Source of the DNA: Verrucomicrobiota bacterium
GTDB lineage: Bacteria > Verrucomicrobiota > Verrucomicrobiia > Verrucomicrobiales > DEV007
Direction: 5' to 3'
Length of the DNA stretch: 54,818 bases
Assembly (NCBI GenBank): GCA_030625775.1
Contig: DAOUQC010000024.1
Coordinates: 1 to 54,818, forward strand
Shown: one piece after another, positions 47,132-54,818 of the stretch
Layout: each line of letters starts with the position of its first letter
Numbering within the stretch: position 1 is the first letter of the stretch
Position numbers and translations under genes: made by a program
Notes under the pieces: generated by a model
The model's input: the letters and a program-made list of their open reading frames with translations, nothing else
What the model was told of the DNA's origin: nothing
The model's database searches: none

Positions 47132-48466
47132 ATGAAACAATTTGTGTTTAATACAATGAGGTTGTGCCTGTTAGGCAGCGCGACCTTCGGAAGCATTAAC
47201 GCCGAAGAGCTTCAAATATCACAAAAATCTGAATATAACTTCATGGTGGGTGCGGCCAAAGTAGACATCACACCGAAGGAAGAAATCACGCTGGCGGGCT
47301 CGCCTTCACCGAAAAAGACTTCATCCACGGACACCCCGTTGTTTGCGAAGGCAATGGTGATTTCTACAGGGGAACAGAAATTGGCTATTGTCACATTGGA
47401 TACCTTGAAATATCCCACCGAACTCGCTGTAAAAGTGCGGAAACAAATAGCGGAGGAAACAGGCATACCTGCCGTCAACATCATTATATGCGCTTCACAC
47501 ACTCATAGGGGGCCGTTGTGGGTGTACTACAAGGATCGGCTGATCAAGCCTATCACTCAGGCGGTTGCACTGGCTGTTGATCGTCTTGAACCATGCAAGA
47601 TTGGAACTGCAAAGGGAAGCGCAAAAGGTGTGAGCGTGAATCGAAGGTTGTTAAAGGATGGAGAAGTCTGGAACCGATGGTTTTTACCGACTTCGGAAAG
47701 AGATCAATATCCAACGGAAGGTCCCGCTGATCCCGAGGTAGGCGTAATGGCTGCTGTAGGCCGGGATGGAAAGTATAAGGCTATATTATACAATTTTGCG
47801 AGTCACCCTGTGAGCACTCGGGGTAACCTGATTTCTGCGGATTACCCGGGCCACGTTCAGCGGTATGTTGAAGAACACTTGGGGTATGAAGTGCCCACCT
47901 TGTTCCTGCTGGGTTCGAGCGGGGATGTCACGACCAGTACAAGTGGTGCTATCGTTGGCAGCAAGGTTGGCAAAGGGGTTCTGGAAAGCCTGGGAAAAAT
48001 CGAATTTATTGATCAGTCGACCCTTCGCATTGTAAATAGAGAAGAGGAAATACCAGTGCGTGAGCATCCCGAATTTCAGGAAAAGGAAGTTGCCCGCAAG
48101 TGGCCGAATAATCTGGAGCATTACCGGAAAGCATTTGAAGCGATGAAGCAAAGGCAGGAACCGACTTACAAATGTTTGTTTACCGGGTTCAGAATAGGTG
48201 ACGACTTTGCCATTGTGACCAATCCTTTCGAACTGTTTTGTGGAATCGGGATCAATATTAAGAATAGCTCCCCTTTTAAAAATACAATGGTCGCCACCCT
48301 TACGAACGGGGCCCGCGGTTATGTGCCCACCCGAAAGGCTTTTGAGGGAAGGGGAAGAGGTTATGAAACGTGGTATGGAGAACATTCTTTTCTTACTAAA
48401 CGGGCTGGGGATGTGACTGGGAAAGTATCACAAAATCTGCTCAAGCAATTGCAAAATGAAGAGTGA
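47132..48466 (+). CDS. Secreted neutral/alkaline ceramidase-like protein (first copy)
   Basis: I chose the ATG at 47132 because it follows AAGGA and begins a signal peptide (MKQFVFNTMRLCLLG...). The 444-residue protein matches the N-terminal domain of neutral/alkaline non-lysosomal ceramidases: 'VGAAKVDITPKEEITLAG', 'IIICASHTHRGPLW' (zinc His), 'LYNFASHPVST' (second His) and 'LLGSSGDVTTS' in place of the GDVSPN nucleophile region. It lacks the C-terminal domain of classic ceramidases (about 650 residues or more). Lipid amidase activity is possible, but many PVC members of this family have unknown substrates. A second, more distant copy follows. Confidence 0.83.
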   Translation: MKQFVFNTMRLCLLGSATFGSINAEELQISQKSEYNFMVGAAKVDITPKEEITLAGSPSPKKTSSTDTPLFAKAMVISTGEQKLAIVTLDTLKYPTELAVKVRKQIAEETGIPAVNIIICASHTHRGPLWVYYKDRLIKPITQAVALAVDRLEPCKIGTAKGSAKGVSVNRRLLKDGEVWNRWFLPTSERDQYPTEGPADPEVGVMAAVGRDGKYKAILYNFASHPVSTRGNLISADYPGHVQRYVEEHLGYEVPTLFLLGSSGDVTTSTSGAIVGSKVGKGVLESLGKIEFIDQSTLRIVNREEEIPVREHPEFQEKEVARKWPNNLEHYRKAFEAMKQRQEPTYKCLFTGFRIGDDFAIVTNPFELFCGIGINIKNSSPFKNTMVATLTNGARGYVPTRKAFEGRGRGYETWYGEHSFLTKRAGDVTGKVSQNLLKQLQNEE

Positions 48467-48482
48467 AAATACGGAAATAGCG

Positions 48483-49838
48483 ATGAGAAACGTATTGGCT
48501 TTAGGGGTGGTATTGGTTCTGTCTTCTGCTCCCGCATTTGCTGGGAATGCCGAGGGTCTGCCGGGAGAGTTGCGGGTTGGATTCAGCCAGGTGGAAATTA
48601 CGCCCCCTGTCGGAGCAATCATGACCGGCCCGGCCCTCCCCCGTAGCGTGGGCAAGGAGGACCCCTTGATGGCGAGAGCTATGGTTGTTCAGAGCGGCGA
48701 GCGAACCTTGGCCATTGTAGGGGTGGACCTCATTGCGATACGGCGCGATCTGGCCGATGCGACCATCGCCCAGGTTTCTAAACGGACGGGGATCGACCGT
48801 GACGCGGTGATGATTTGTCCCTCTCATAATCACAGTTCGCCCTTCATTCCCATGGGCGGGCCGAATAACAAGGACTACCTAACAACTTTGCCGGGGCTCA
48901 TTGCCGATAGCATTGAGCAGGCGTACAAGGTGCTGCAGCCAGCCCGCATGATGCTGGGGCGCTCTCTGGTTTACGGTGGTCTTCATAATCGACGGGTGGT
49001 GTCCAAGGCCGACGGGTTGGTGCTGAATACCTGGCTGAAAAAACTAGATGATATTAAGCAGACGCCGCAGGTCTTGGGCACGGAGGGGCCGATTGATCCT
49101 GAGTTGTGGGTGGCCCGCTTCGATGCGCTGGATGGACGAGTAATGGGAACGTTGGTGAATTTTGCCTGTCACCCCAACCTGCGTGATCGCAAACGCCTTA
49201 AGACGTGGTCAGCGGATTTCCCCGGCGTAATTGCGGAGCAGATGGCACAGACCTATGGGAAGCAGTCGGTGTGCGTATTTACTCAAGGCTGCTCCGGCAA
49301 CATCAACGACGCCAGTGGACAGACTAACAACTGGCGGGAGAAAGCTGAAGTCTTTGCGAGTGCGGCGGTGGATGCGGCCAAGCTAGCGATTCCTGTCGAG
49401 GGTCCGGTCGCAGTGGGTTATGCTCGGCGCGATGTGACGGTGCCCGGCCGAGACCCCACGGATCAGAGGGAGGGGGCCATTGCTCGTCTGGGTTGGCGAC
49501 CGGAAATGTTCAAGCTTTCCGAAAGCCAGATCGCCAATATGCCCAAGACCCGCAACGTCCCGGTGAGTGCCGCGCGAATCGGCCCCCTGGGAATTGCGAC
49601 CAATGCCGGGGAACTCTTTGTGGAGTGGGGGATCTCCGTGAAAAAGCGTTCACCCTTTCCTCATACCATAGTGAGCGAGTTGACCAACGATAAGATTGGC
49701 TACGAGCCCACGGCGCAAGGTTTCCAACATGAGGGTTACGAGACCCTGGTGGGGGTAAACTTTGTGCCACTCGAGGGGATCCAGATGCTGGTGGATACGG
49801 CGGTGGAGTTGCTGCAGGAGTTGTGGAAAGAGGAATAA
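48483..49838 (+). CDS. Secreted neutral/alkaline ceramidase-like protein (second copy)
   Basis: I chose the ATG at 48483 because it starts a clean signal peptide (MRNVLALGVVLVLSSAPAFA); a frame start at 48456 overlaps the previous stop. The 451-residue protein has 'VGFSQVEITPPVGAIMTG', 'MICPSHNHSSPF' (zinc His), 'LVNFACHPNLRD' and 'FTQGCSGNINDAS' (nucleophile region). It is clearly related to the previous gene but differs at the metal loop (SHNH versus SHTH). The two genes lie 16 bases apart on one strand and probably form an operon with the sulfatase that follows. Confidence 0.83.
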   Translation: MRNVLALGVVLVLSSAPAFAGNAEGLPGELRVGFSQVEITPPVGAIMTGPALPRSVGKEDPLMARAMVVQSGERTLAIVGVDLIAIRRDLADATIAQVSKRTGIDRDAVMICPSHNHSSPFIPMGGPNNKDYLTTLPGLIADSIEQAYKVLQPARMMLGRSLVYGGLHNRRVVSKADGLVLNTWLKKLDDIKQTPQVLGTEGPIDPELWVARFDALDGRVMGTLVNFACHPNLRDRKRLKTWSADFPGVIAEQMAQTYGKQSVCVFTQGCSGNINDASGQTNNWREKAEVFASAAVDAAKLAIPVEGPVAVGYARRDVTVPGRDPTDQREGAIARLGWRPEMFKLSESQIANMPKTRNVPVSAARIGPLGIATNAGELFVEWGISVKKRSPFPHTIVSELTNDKIGYEPTAQGFQHEGYETLVGVNFVPLEGIQMLVDTAVELLQELWKEE

Positions 49839-49880
49839 AGTTAGGTGTGTGATTGAAATGTTAGAGGTTGAGAGCAAGTC

Positions 49881-51365
49881 ATGAACTATGCCGTCCAACG
49901 ATGGGTTATATGTGTGCGGCCCGCCATGCCTATGGTCACCTTCGTTGCGGTGTTTGTCTGGGTTTCTGCTGCTTTTTCGGCTCAGGGAGGGAAATACAAT
50001 GTGCTGTTCATTGTGGTTGATGACTTGAGGCCTGAGTTGGGGTGTTATGGCACTCCGATCATCAAATCACCCCATATTGATGCATTGGCGCAGACCGGGA
50101 CGATATTCAATCGCGCATATTGTCAGCAGGCGGTTTGCGGTCCGTCGCGGGCATCGCTGCTGACCGGTTGTCGACCGGATACGACAAAAATCTATGACCT
50201 TCAGACACATTTCCGGCTCAATTTGCCCGACGTCGTTACCTTGCCACAGTATTTTAAAAAACAGGGGTACCATACGCAGTCGCTCGGAAAAATTTACCAC
50301 GATCTCTTGGATGATCCGCCATCCTGGAGCTCTCGATCCTGGGCTCCTCAGGACAAAATGTATGGCAAGCCTGAAAATCAAGCGGCTCTTAAGCTGAGAA
50401 AGCAGCAAGCAAAAAATGGTGCACCTGCTTTTGGGCTGTCCTGGGAAGACCCCAACGTAGCCGATAATGAGTTACGGGACGGGATGCTCGCCGACAAGGC
50501 TATCAAAACCCTGGGCCAAGTGAAAGACAAGCCCTTCTTCCTGGCTGTGGGGTTTTACAGGCCACACTTGCCCTTCGTTGCCCCGAAGAAGTATTTTGAT
50601 ATGTATCGTCCGAAGGAGCTACAACTGGCAAGCAATTCGTACCCGCCTGAGGATGTGCCGCCGATTGCTTTGACGGATTCTTTTGAGCTGCGATTCTATA
50701 GTGATATTCCGAATCAGGGAGCCATTTCCAACAAAAAAGCGCGCGAATTGATTCACGGCTATTATGCAACCGTCAGTTACGTCGACGCCCAGATTGGTCG
50801 GGTTCTGGCAGAGCTTGACCGCCTTGGTCTGCGTGAACGCACAGTGGTTGTGCTTTTGGGCGATCATGGCTGGCAGATTGGTGAGCACGACCTTTGGTGC
50901 AAGCACACCAATTTTGAGGTGGCAACCCGTGCGCCGTTGATTTTCAGCATGCCCGGGCAGGCTAACCGTGGAGCGGCGACTGATGCTTTGGTGGAGTTGG
51001 TGGATATCTATCCGACCCTTGTTGGTCTGTGCGGCTTGCCGATGCCGAAAGGGCTTGAAGGTACCAGTCTGGTGCCAGTGATGAATGCCCCCGATCAGCC
51101 GTGGAAAAGAGCTGCTTTCAGCCAATACCCACGCGGCAAGGTGATGGGGTATTCAATGAGAACGGATCGCTATCGCTACACGGAGTGGACCAAGCCTGGC
51201 CAAGCCCCGATCGGTGTCGAACTGTACGATCACGAAGAAGATCCGGACGAGAACGTGAATCTTGCCGGTCAAAGCAATTACAAAAATCTGATCTCACAGT
51301 TAAGCAATCAACTACGCGCGGGTTGGCGTGAGGCCATGCCTCCAGACGCGAAGCGTGGGAGATGA
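49881..51365 (+). CDS. Secreted sulfatase, iduronate-2-sulfatase-like
   Basis: The 494-residue protein has a signal-like hydrophobic segment near residues 16-34. 'FIVVDDLRPELGCYG' gives the first metal Asp pair (47, 48). The formylglycine site is CGPSR (Cys86-Arg90). Later it has 'LLGDHGWQIGEHDLWCKHTNFE' with the metal-binding Asp/His. It resembles the first sulfatase in the window (12820-14349). It follows the ceramidase-like pair by 42 bases, so a joint task is plausible, such as stripping sulfate from sulfated lipid or glycan substrates. Confidence 0.9.
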   Translation: MNYAVQRWVICVRPAMPMVTFVAVFVWVSAAFSAQGGKYNVLFIVVDDLRPELGCYGTPIIKSPHIDALAQTGTIFNRAYCQQAVCGPSRASLLTGCRPDTTKIYDLQTHFRLNLPDVVTLPQYFKKQGYHTQSLGKIYHDLLDDPPSWSSRSWAPQDKMYGKPENQAALKLRKQQAKNGAPAFGLSWEDPNVADNELRDGMLADKAIKTLGQVKDKPFFLAVGFYRPHLPFVAPKKYFDMYRPKELQLASNSYPPEDVPPIALTDSFELRFYSDIPNQGAISNKKARELIHGYYATVSYVDAQIGRVLAELDRLGLRERTVVVLLGDHGWQIGEHDLWCKHTNFEVATRAPLIFSMPGQANRGAATDALVELVDIYPTLVGLCGLPMPKGLEGTSLVPVMNAPDQPWKRAAFSQYPRGKVMGYSMRTDRYRYTEWTKPGQAPIGVELYDHEEDPDENVNLAGQSNYKNLISQLSNQLRAGWREAMPPDAKRGR

Positions 51366-51404
51366 GCTCCACAGTCAATATCGTCAGGATATCATCGACA
51401 AAAA

Positions 51405-52097
51405 CTACTGCCCGTAATAAGCGTCGGTACCGTGTTTGCGTTGGTGATGCTTTTCGAGAATAAACGAGGGGATGTGGCTGACTTGGGGATCGAGCTGCAA
51501 AGTGCCGATGGCCATTTCGGCACACACTTCGAGGGCGATGCTGTTTTTCACCGAATCCATGGCGTTTTTGCCCCAGGTAAAAGGAGCGTGATGCCTTTGT
51601 AAAACGGCGGGCATGGTATTTGGATCAAGACCGTTTTGCTCAAAGTGTTGAACGATGGCTAATCCGGTATTGCCTTCATAATCTTTCGCAACTTCTTCCG
51701 GATCGAGGGCACGGCAGATGGGAACTTCTCCGTAAAAGTGATCGGCATGGGTGGTGCCAAAACAAGGGAGCGGGCGTCCTGCCTGGGCGAAAGTGGTGGC
51801 ATGAACACTGTGTGTGTGGGTGATGCCGCCAATCGAGTCCCAGGCTTGATAAAGTCTCAGATGGGTCTTGGTATCCGATGAAGGCCTGAGATCACCTTCG
51901 ACGATTTCGCCTTCCAGATCGATCAAGACGATTTGCCCGGGTGTCAGGTCGGCATAGGACACGCCGCTCGGCTTGATACCGAAAATGCCTTTATTACGAT
52001 CGATACCGCTTACATTGCCAAAGGTCAGTTTGACCAATCCAGAAGTTTCCAGATCCTGGTTGGCTTTACAAATTTCCTGTCGCAGTTCGTCCAACAT
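51405..52097 (-). CDS. araD: L-ribulose-5-phosphate 4-epimerase
   Basis: I chose the ATG at 52097, which gives 231 residues as in E. coli AraD and follows the araB stop by two bases. 'LVKLTFGNVSGIDR' holds the phosphate site, and 'GGITHTHSVHATTFAQAG' with the later 'LQRHHAPFTWGK' carries the zinc-binding histidines of class II aldolase-like epimerases. The enzyme converts L-ribulose 5-phosphate to D-xylulose 5-phosphate, the last step of L-arabinose breakdown. It is the last gene of a leftward operon. Confidence 0.95.
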   Translation of the reverse strand: MLDELRQEICKANQDLETSGLVKLTFGNVSGIDRNKGIFGIKPSGVSYADLTPGQIVLIDLEGEIVEGDLRPSSDTKTHLRLYQAWDSIGGITHTHSVHATTFAQAGRPLPCFGTTHADHFYGEVPICRALDPEEVAKDYEGNTGLAIVQHFEQNGLDPNTMPAVLQRHHAPFTWGKNAMDSVKNSIALEVCAEMAIGTLQLDPQVSHIPSFILEKHHQRKHGTDAYYGQ

Positions 52098-52099
52098 AT

Positions 52100-53788
52100 C
52101 TATTTCCCCGTGCGTGCCTCCTGACGCAAATCGATCAAGTCTTTCATCACGTGATTGATTTTTCCCTGCCATTGCGCTGTGCCGAAGGCGTCATGGAGTT
52201 CGCGATAAAGTTTGTAGATTTGTTTGTAGGTTTCCTGATTTTCGGGATTTGGGGTGTAAATCCGATCCTGTATTTTGCAGCTTGCTTGCTGGGCTTCTTC
52301 CAAAGTGGTGCTTCCACTGGCGACAGCTCCAAACAGGGCGGATCCCATCGCGCAGGTCTGTTCGCTGGCAGCTACCTTCATGGGCAGGCCAATCACATCG
52401 GCATAAATTTGCATCAAGGTTTCGTTTTTCAATGACAGGCCGCCGGTGTTTACCACCTCGCGGACTTCTACGCCGTGTTCTTCCATGCGCTTGATAATGG
52501 TGAGCGCTCCGAATGCGGTGGCCTCGATCAGCGCCCGGTAAATTTCGTGGGCTTTGGTGTGCAGGGTTTGGCCGATCAGGAGTCCGGTCAGTCGCACATC
52601 GACGAGGATGGTGCGATTGCCGTTATTCCAATCCAAGGCGAGCAGTCCGGTTTCGCCGGGTTTCTGCTTTGCCAGCTCAGTCTCCATGTTCTCAAATTTT
52701 TCTCCCATGCTTTTGCCGTAGCTGTCCGGAACCAGATTGTTAACGAACCAGAGGAAGATGTCGCCAACTGCCGATTGTCCGGCTTCGATGCCGTAGTGGT
52801 CCGGCAGCACGGATTCGTTGGCCACGCCACACAAGCCCGGGATATCGGCGAGCGCCTTGTTATTGGGGGCAACGGTGATGTCACAAGTGCTGGTTCCTAG
52901 GATTTTTACCAGCGTTCCTTCTTTTACGCCAGCGCCAACGGCTCCCATGTGCGCGTCAAAGGCGCCAACAGCAACAGCAGTGCCTTCCGGCAAACCGAGC
53001 TTGTCCGCCCATTCTGCGGTGAGGCCGCCTGCTTTGTTGTTGGAACTCAATGCTTTGTCGTAAAGGCGGTCACGCAGGTTGGCTAGTGCCGGATCCAGTT
53101 GCGATAGGAACTCCTTATCCGGTAAGCCATCCCACTCATCGTTGAACATGGCTTTGTGTCCGGCGGCACAAACGCTACGGGAAATTTGATCAGGTTGGGT
53201 AGTGCCGGTGAGAACCGCCGGAATCCAGTCACAGTGTTCGACCCAGGAATGGGCGGCAGCGAAAACTTCGGGATCGACATTCAAGCAGCGCCAGATTTTG
53301 CTCCACCACCATTCGGAAGAATATATGCCTCCGCACTTGGCAAGATAAGCGGGGCGCATTTCTTCAGCGCTGGCTGTGATCTTGGCGGCTTCTTCATGGC
53401 TGGTGTGATCTTTCCACAACCAGACCATGGCGTTGAGGTTGTCCTTGAACTCGGGTTTCAGTCCAAGCGGGGTACCTTCCTCATCGACGGGCAGGGGAGT
53501 GCTGCCGGTGGTATCGACTCCGATGCCGACTACCTTGAAGGGATCAAAGTCAGCATCTTTTTCTTTCGCCTGTTCAATCGCACCACAAACGATCACTTCC
53601 AGGCCGTCCAGATAATCCTGAGGATTCTGACGCGCAATATTTGGGTCTGCGGGATCAGTCAGGATGCCCAGTTCTCCGGACGGGTAATTAAAGACCACCG
53701 AACCGAGTTCGTCCCCATTGTCCAAATTGATCAACAGTGACCGACAGGAATTGGTCCCGTAGTCGAGTCCGATGGCGTATTTGCTCAT
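52100..53788 (-). CDS. araB: Ribulokinase
   Basis: The 562-residue protein belongs to the FGGY kinases: 'AIGLDYGTNSCRSLLIN' at the N-terminus, 'VGIGVDTTGSTPLPVDEEG', 'GAFDAHMGAVGAGV' with the catalytic Asp, and 'VNTGGLSLKNETLMQIYADVIG' near the C-terminus. The size and the araD partner identify it as the AraB-type ribulokinase that phosphorylates L-ribulose. L-arabinose isomerase (araA) is not in view and may lie beyond the right edge. Confidence 0.95.
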   Translation of the reverse strand: MSKYAIGLDYGTNSCRSLLINLDNGDELGSVVFNYPSGELGILTDPADPNIARQNPQDYLDGLEVIVCGAIEQAKEKDADFDPFKVVGIGVDTTGSTPLPVDEEGTPLGLKPEFKDNLNAMVWLWKDHTSHEEAAKITASAEEMRPAYLAKCGGIYSSEWWWSKIWRCLNVDPEVFAAAHSWVEHCDWIPAVLTGTTQPDQISRSVCAAGHKAMFNDEWDGLPDKEFLSQLDPALANLRDRLYDKALSSNNKAGGLTAEWADKLGLPEGTAVAVGAFDAHMGAVGAGVKEGTLVKILGTSTCDITVAPNNKALADIPGLCGVANESVLPDHYGIEAGQSAVGDIFLWFVNNLVPDSYGKSMGEKFENMETELAKQKPGETGLLALDWNNGNRTILVDVRLTGLLIGQTLHTKAHEIYRALIEATAFGALTIIKRMEEHGVEVREVVNTGGLSLKNETLMQIYADVIGLPMKVAASEQTCAMGSALFGAVASGSTTLEEAQQASCKIQDRIYTPNPENQETYKQIYKLYRELHDAFGTAQWQGKINHVMKDLIDLRQEARTGK

Positions 53789-53820
53789 GTGTAATTACTG
53801 GTGGTTGGCAATCCGTTCTA

Positions 53821-54753
53821 CTAATGCATATCAACCTCACAAGATCCGATGCCGGGACGGTAGTAATTGAACTGTACGTTCGGGTGGTCAGCGAGCAGGG
53901 ACATTGGCACTGAAGAATCGGCAATGCCTTTTGAAATCATCATGGCGGTCAACCTTTGACCGAGTGGATTGTCATGGGTGCCCGCGTGCCAGATACTGAC
54001 TTTCTCCGCTTTCCAAGTTTCCTGTGGACCGACGGTGACCGCTTTGGCTGGTACGAGAGTGACGTTGCCGCCACCAGAGGTGCGTGCGTTTTGAGCCAGA
54101 GTGACAGGATGAAGTTCGACGATGCGGGTGCCGAGTGCACGGTATTCTTCAGGAGTTGGCGGTTCGTCAGCGTATTGTCCTTCGCGTTTGAGAGGATCGT
54201 TGAAAGCCCAGTGTTTGATGTCTCCTTGGCCACCCTGCATCACGGTGCAACGAACTCCATCCCAGGTGCCGATGTATTCAGAAACGTCTTCGGTGGGAAA
54301 GTGGAGGTTCTCATCAGCCATGACCAGGTCGGGGTTAATGCGGTTGAACAACATGCCGCGGTCGGTTCTTTCGAATGACAGGGGATGTTCGGTGGAAACT
54401 GCTTTACCGTCTTTACCAATCCATTCGTCCATGCCCCAGAAGTGGGCGCTCTTGAGATCGATGCCGAGTTCGTTCACCAGTCGGGCAACCAGCGGCATTT
54501 GTTCGGTGGGGCCAACAGGCCCGCAAATCCCAACCGGATTGTCAGCGGTGGATTGTTTCCACGCATCGATGTATTCGAGTGCTTCTGCGAGATAGAAATC
54601 TTCCAGCGTGTCGTAAAAAACGACATTGAATCCGGGGCGGGAGAGTTGGAGTAAATCGTCAGCCGTCATGTTGGCGGCATCGTTGATGAGCTCGTCGTCG
54701 AGGGTGGTGTAATCCCACCATTCGGGGGCGATGTGGCTGAGTTTTCTGGACAT
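53821..54753 (-). CDS. NagB-like glucosamine-6-phosphate isomerase/deaminase family protein
   Basis: The 310-residue protein has NagB-like blocks: '[10 protein letters not shown]' (the metal/ring-opening Asp region), '[14 protein letters not shown]' in place of GGIGxDGHIAFNEP, with the catalytic His kept, and '[19 protein letters not shown]'. It has extra N-terminal residues compared with E. coli NagB (266). The family deaminates glucosamine 6-phosphate or isomerises related sugar phosphates. It is the first gene of the leftward operon with araB and araD, 32 bases before araB. A role in pentose metabolism rather than amino sugar breakdown is possible, because of the operon partners. Confidence 0.78.
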   Translation of the reverse strand: MSRKLSHIAPEWWDYTTLDDELINDAANMTADDLLQLSRPGFNVVFYDTLEDFYLAEALEYIDAWKQSTADNPVGICGPVGPTEQMPLVARLVNELGIDLKSAHFWGMDEWIGKDGKAVSTEHPLSFERTDRGMLFNRINPDLVMADENLHFPTEDVSEYIGTWDGVRCTVMQGGQGDIKHWAFNDPLKREGQYADEPPTPEEYRALGTRIVELHPVTLAQNARTSGGGNVTLVPAKAVTVGPQETWKAEKVSIWHAGTHDNPLGQRLTAMMISKGIADSSVPMSLLADHPNVQFNYYRPGIGSCEVDMH

Positions 54754-54818
54754 GGTTTTGCGTTATTATTTAGAGGCTGGAAATTTACGTGGGATCGGAA
54801 TATTCACAAGCGAAAGCC

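Overview
This window looks like a chromosomal segment from a free-living member of the PVC group, most likely Verrucomicrobia. That is inferred from gene content, not from a marker tree. The signs are a PVC-type dehydrogenase (beta-propeller plus HEAT repeats) fused to a blue-copper domain, small PSCyt1-like c-type cytochromes, two CxPSR sulfatases, two neutral-ceramidase-like proteins, a GH33-type sialidase, an FG-GAP protein, and many secreted proteins mixed with housekeeping genes. I see no tRNA, rRNA, CRISPR array, insertion sequence, integrase or phage gene. Coding density is high. No gap between genes exceeds 300 bases; the largest is the rpsO-pnp spacer at 34631-34926 (296 bases).

Layout. 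1-2198: M28-type metallopeptidase with a beta-propeller, cut by the left edge. 2312-7929: a redox and peptide-processing region in which a diheme cytochrome c, a Tat-signal TldD and a TldE-like partner run leftward, and an NsrR-like Rrf2 regulator and a monoheme protein of unknown function run rightward; an NsrR-like operator lies between them. 7936-9262: rhodanese lipoprotein and omega-amidase-type nitrilase. 9356-14349: the large dehydrogenase-cupredoxin protein and a sulfatase. 14399-18584: GntP permease with a large insertion, a small secreted LamG/DUF1080-like protein, and two related secreted cytochrome c proteins, one carrying leucine-rich repeats. 18628-26100: ribH, ribBA, an FG-GAP protein, thiC, an LptF/G permease and DAHP synthase.

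26198-37074 is a long rightward housekeeping run: LOG protein, tlyA, nadK, a beta-hydroxyacid dehydrogenase, sixA, a GlgM-type glycogen synthase, obgE, a dGTPase-like protein, rpsO and pnp. 37257-39168 runs leftward with a MOSC protein and a sialidase. 39391-43370 holds a dicarboxylate/glutamate symporter, two unrecognised small genes (the second roadblock-like), an ACT-domain GcvR-like protein and a nucleosidase-like protein. 43463-47006 runs leftward with an AI-2E-type permease, a MoxR ATPase and a membrane-anchored leucine-rich-repeat protein. 47132-51365 is a secreted hydrolase cluster of two ceramidase-like proteins and a sulfatase. 51405-54753 is a leftward sugar operon: a NagB-like isomerase/deaminase, araB and araD.

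The lifestyle suggested is aerobic breakdown of sulfated polysaccharide, sialylated glycan, lipid and pentose material with many periplasmic enzymes, alongside synthesis of riboflavin, thiamine, aromatic amino acids and glycogen. The least explained parts are the NsrR/cytochrome/TldD-TldE region, the dehydrogenase-cupredoxin fusion, the insertions in GntP and Obg, and the structured rpsO-pnp spacer.
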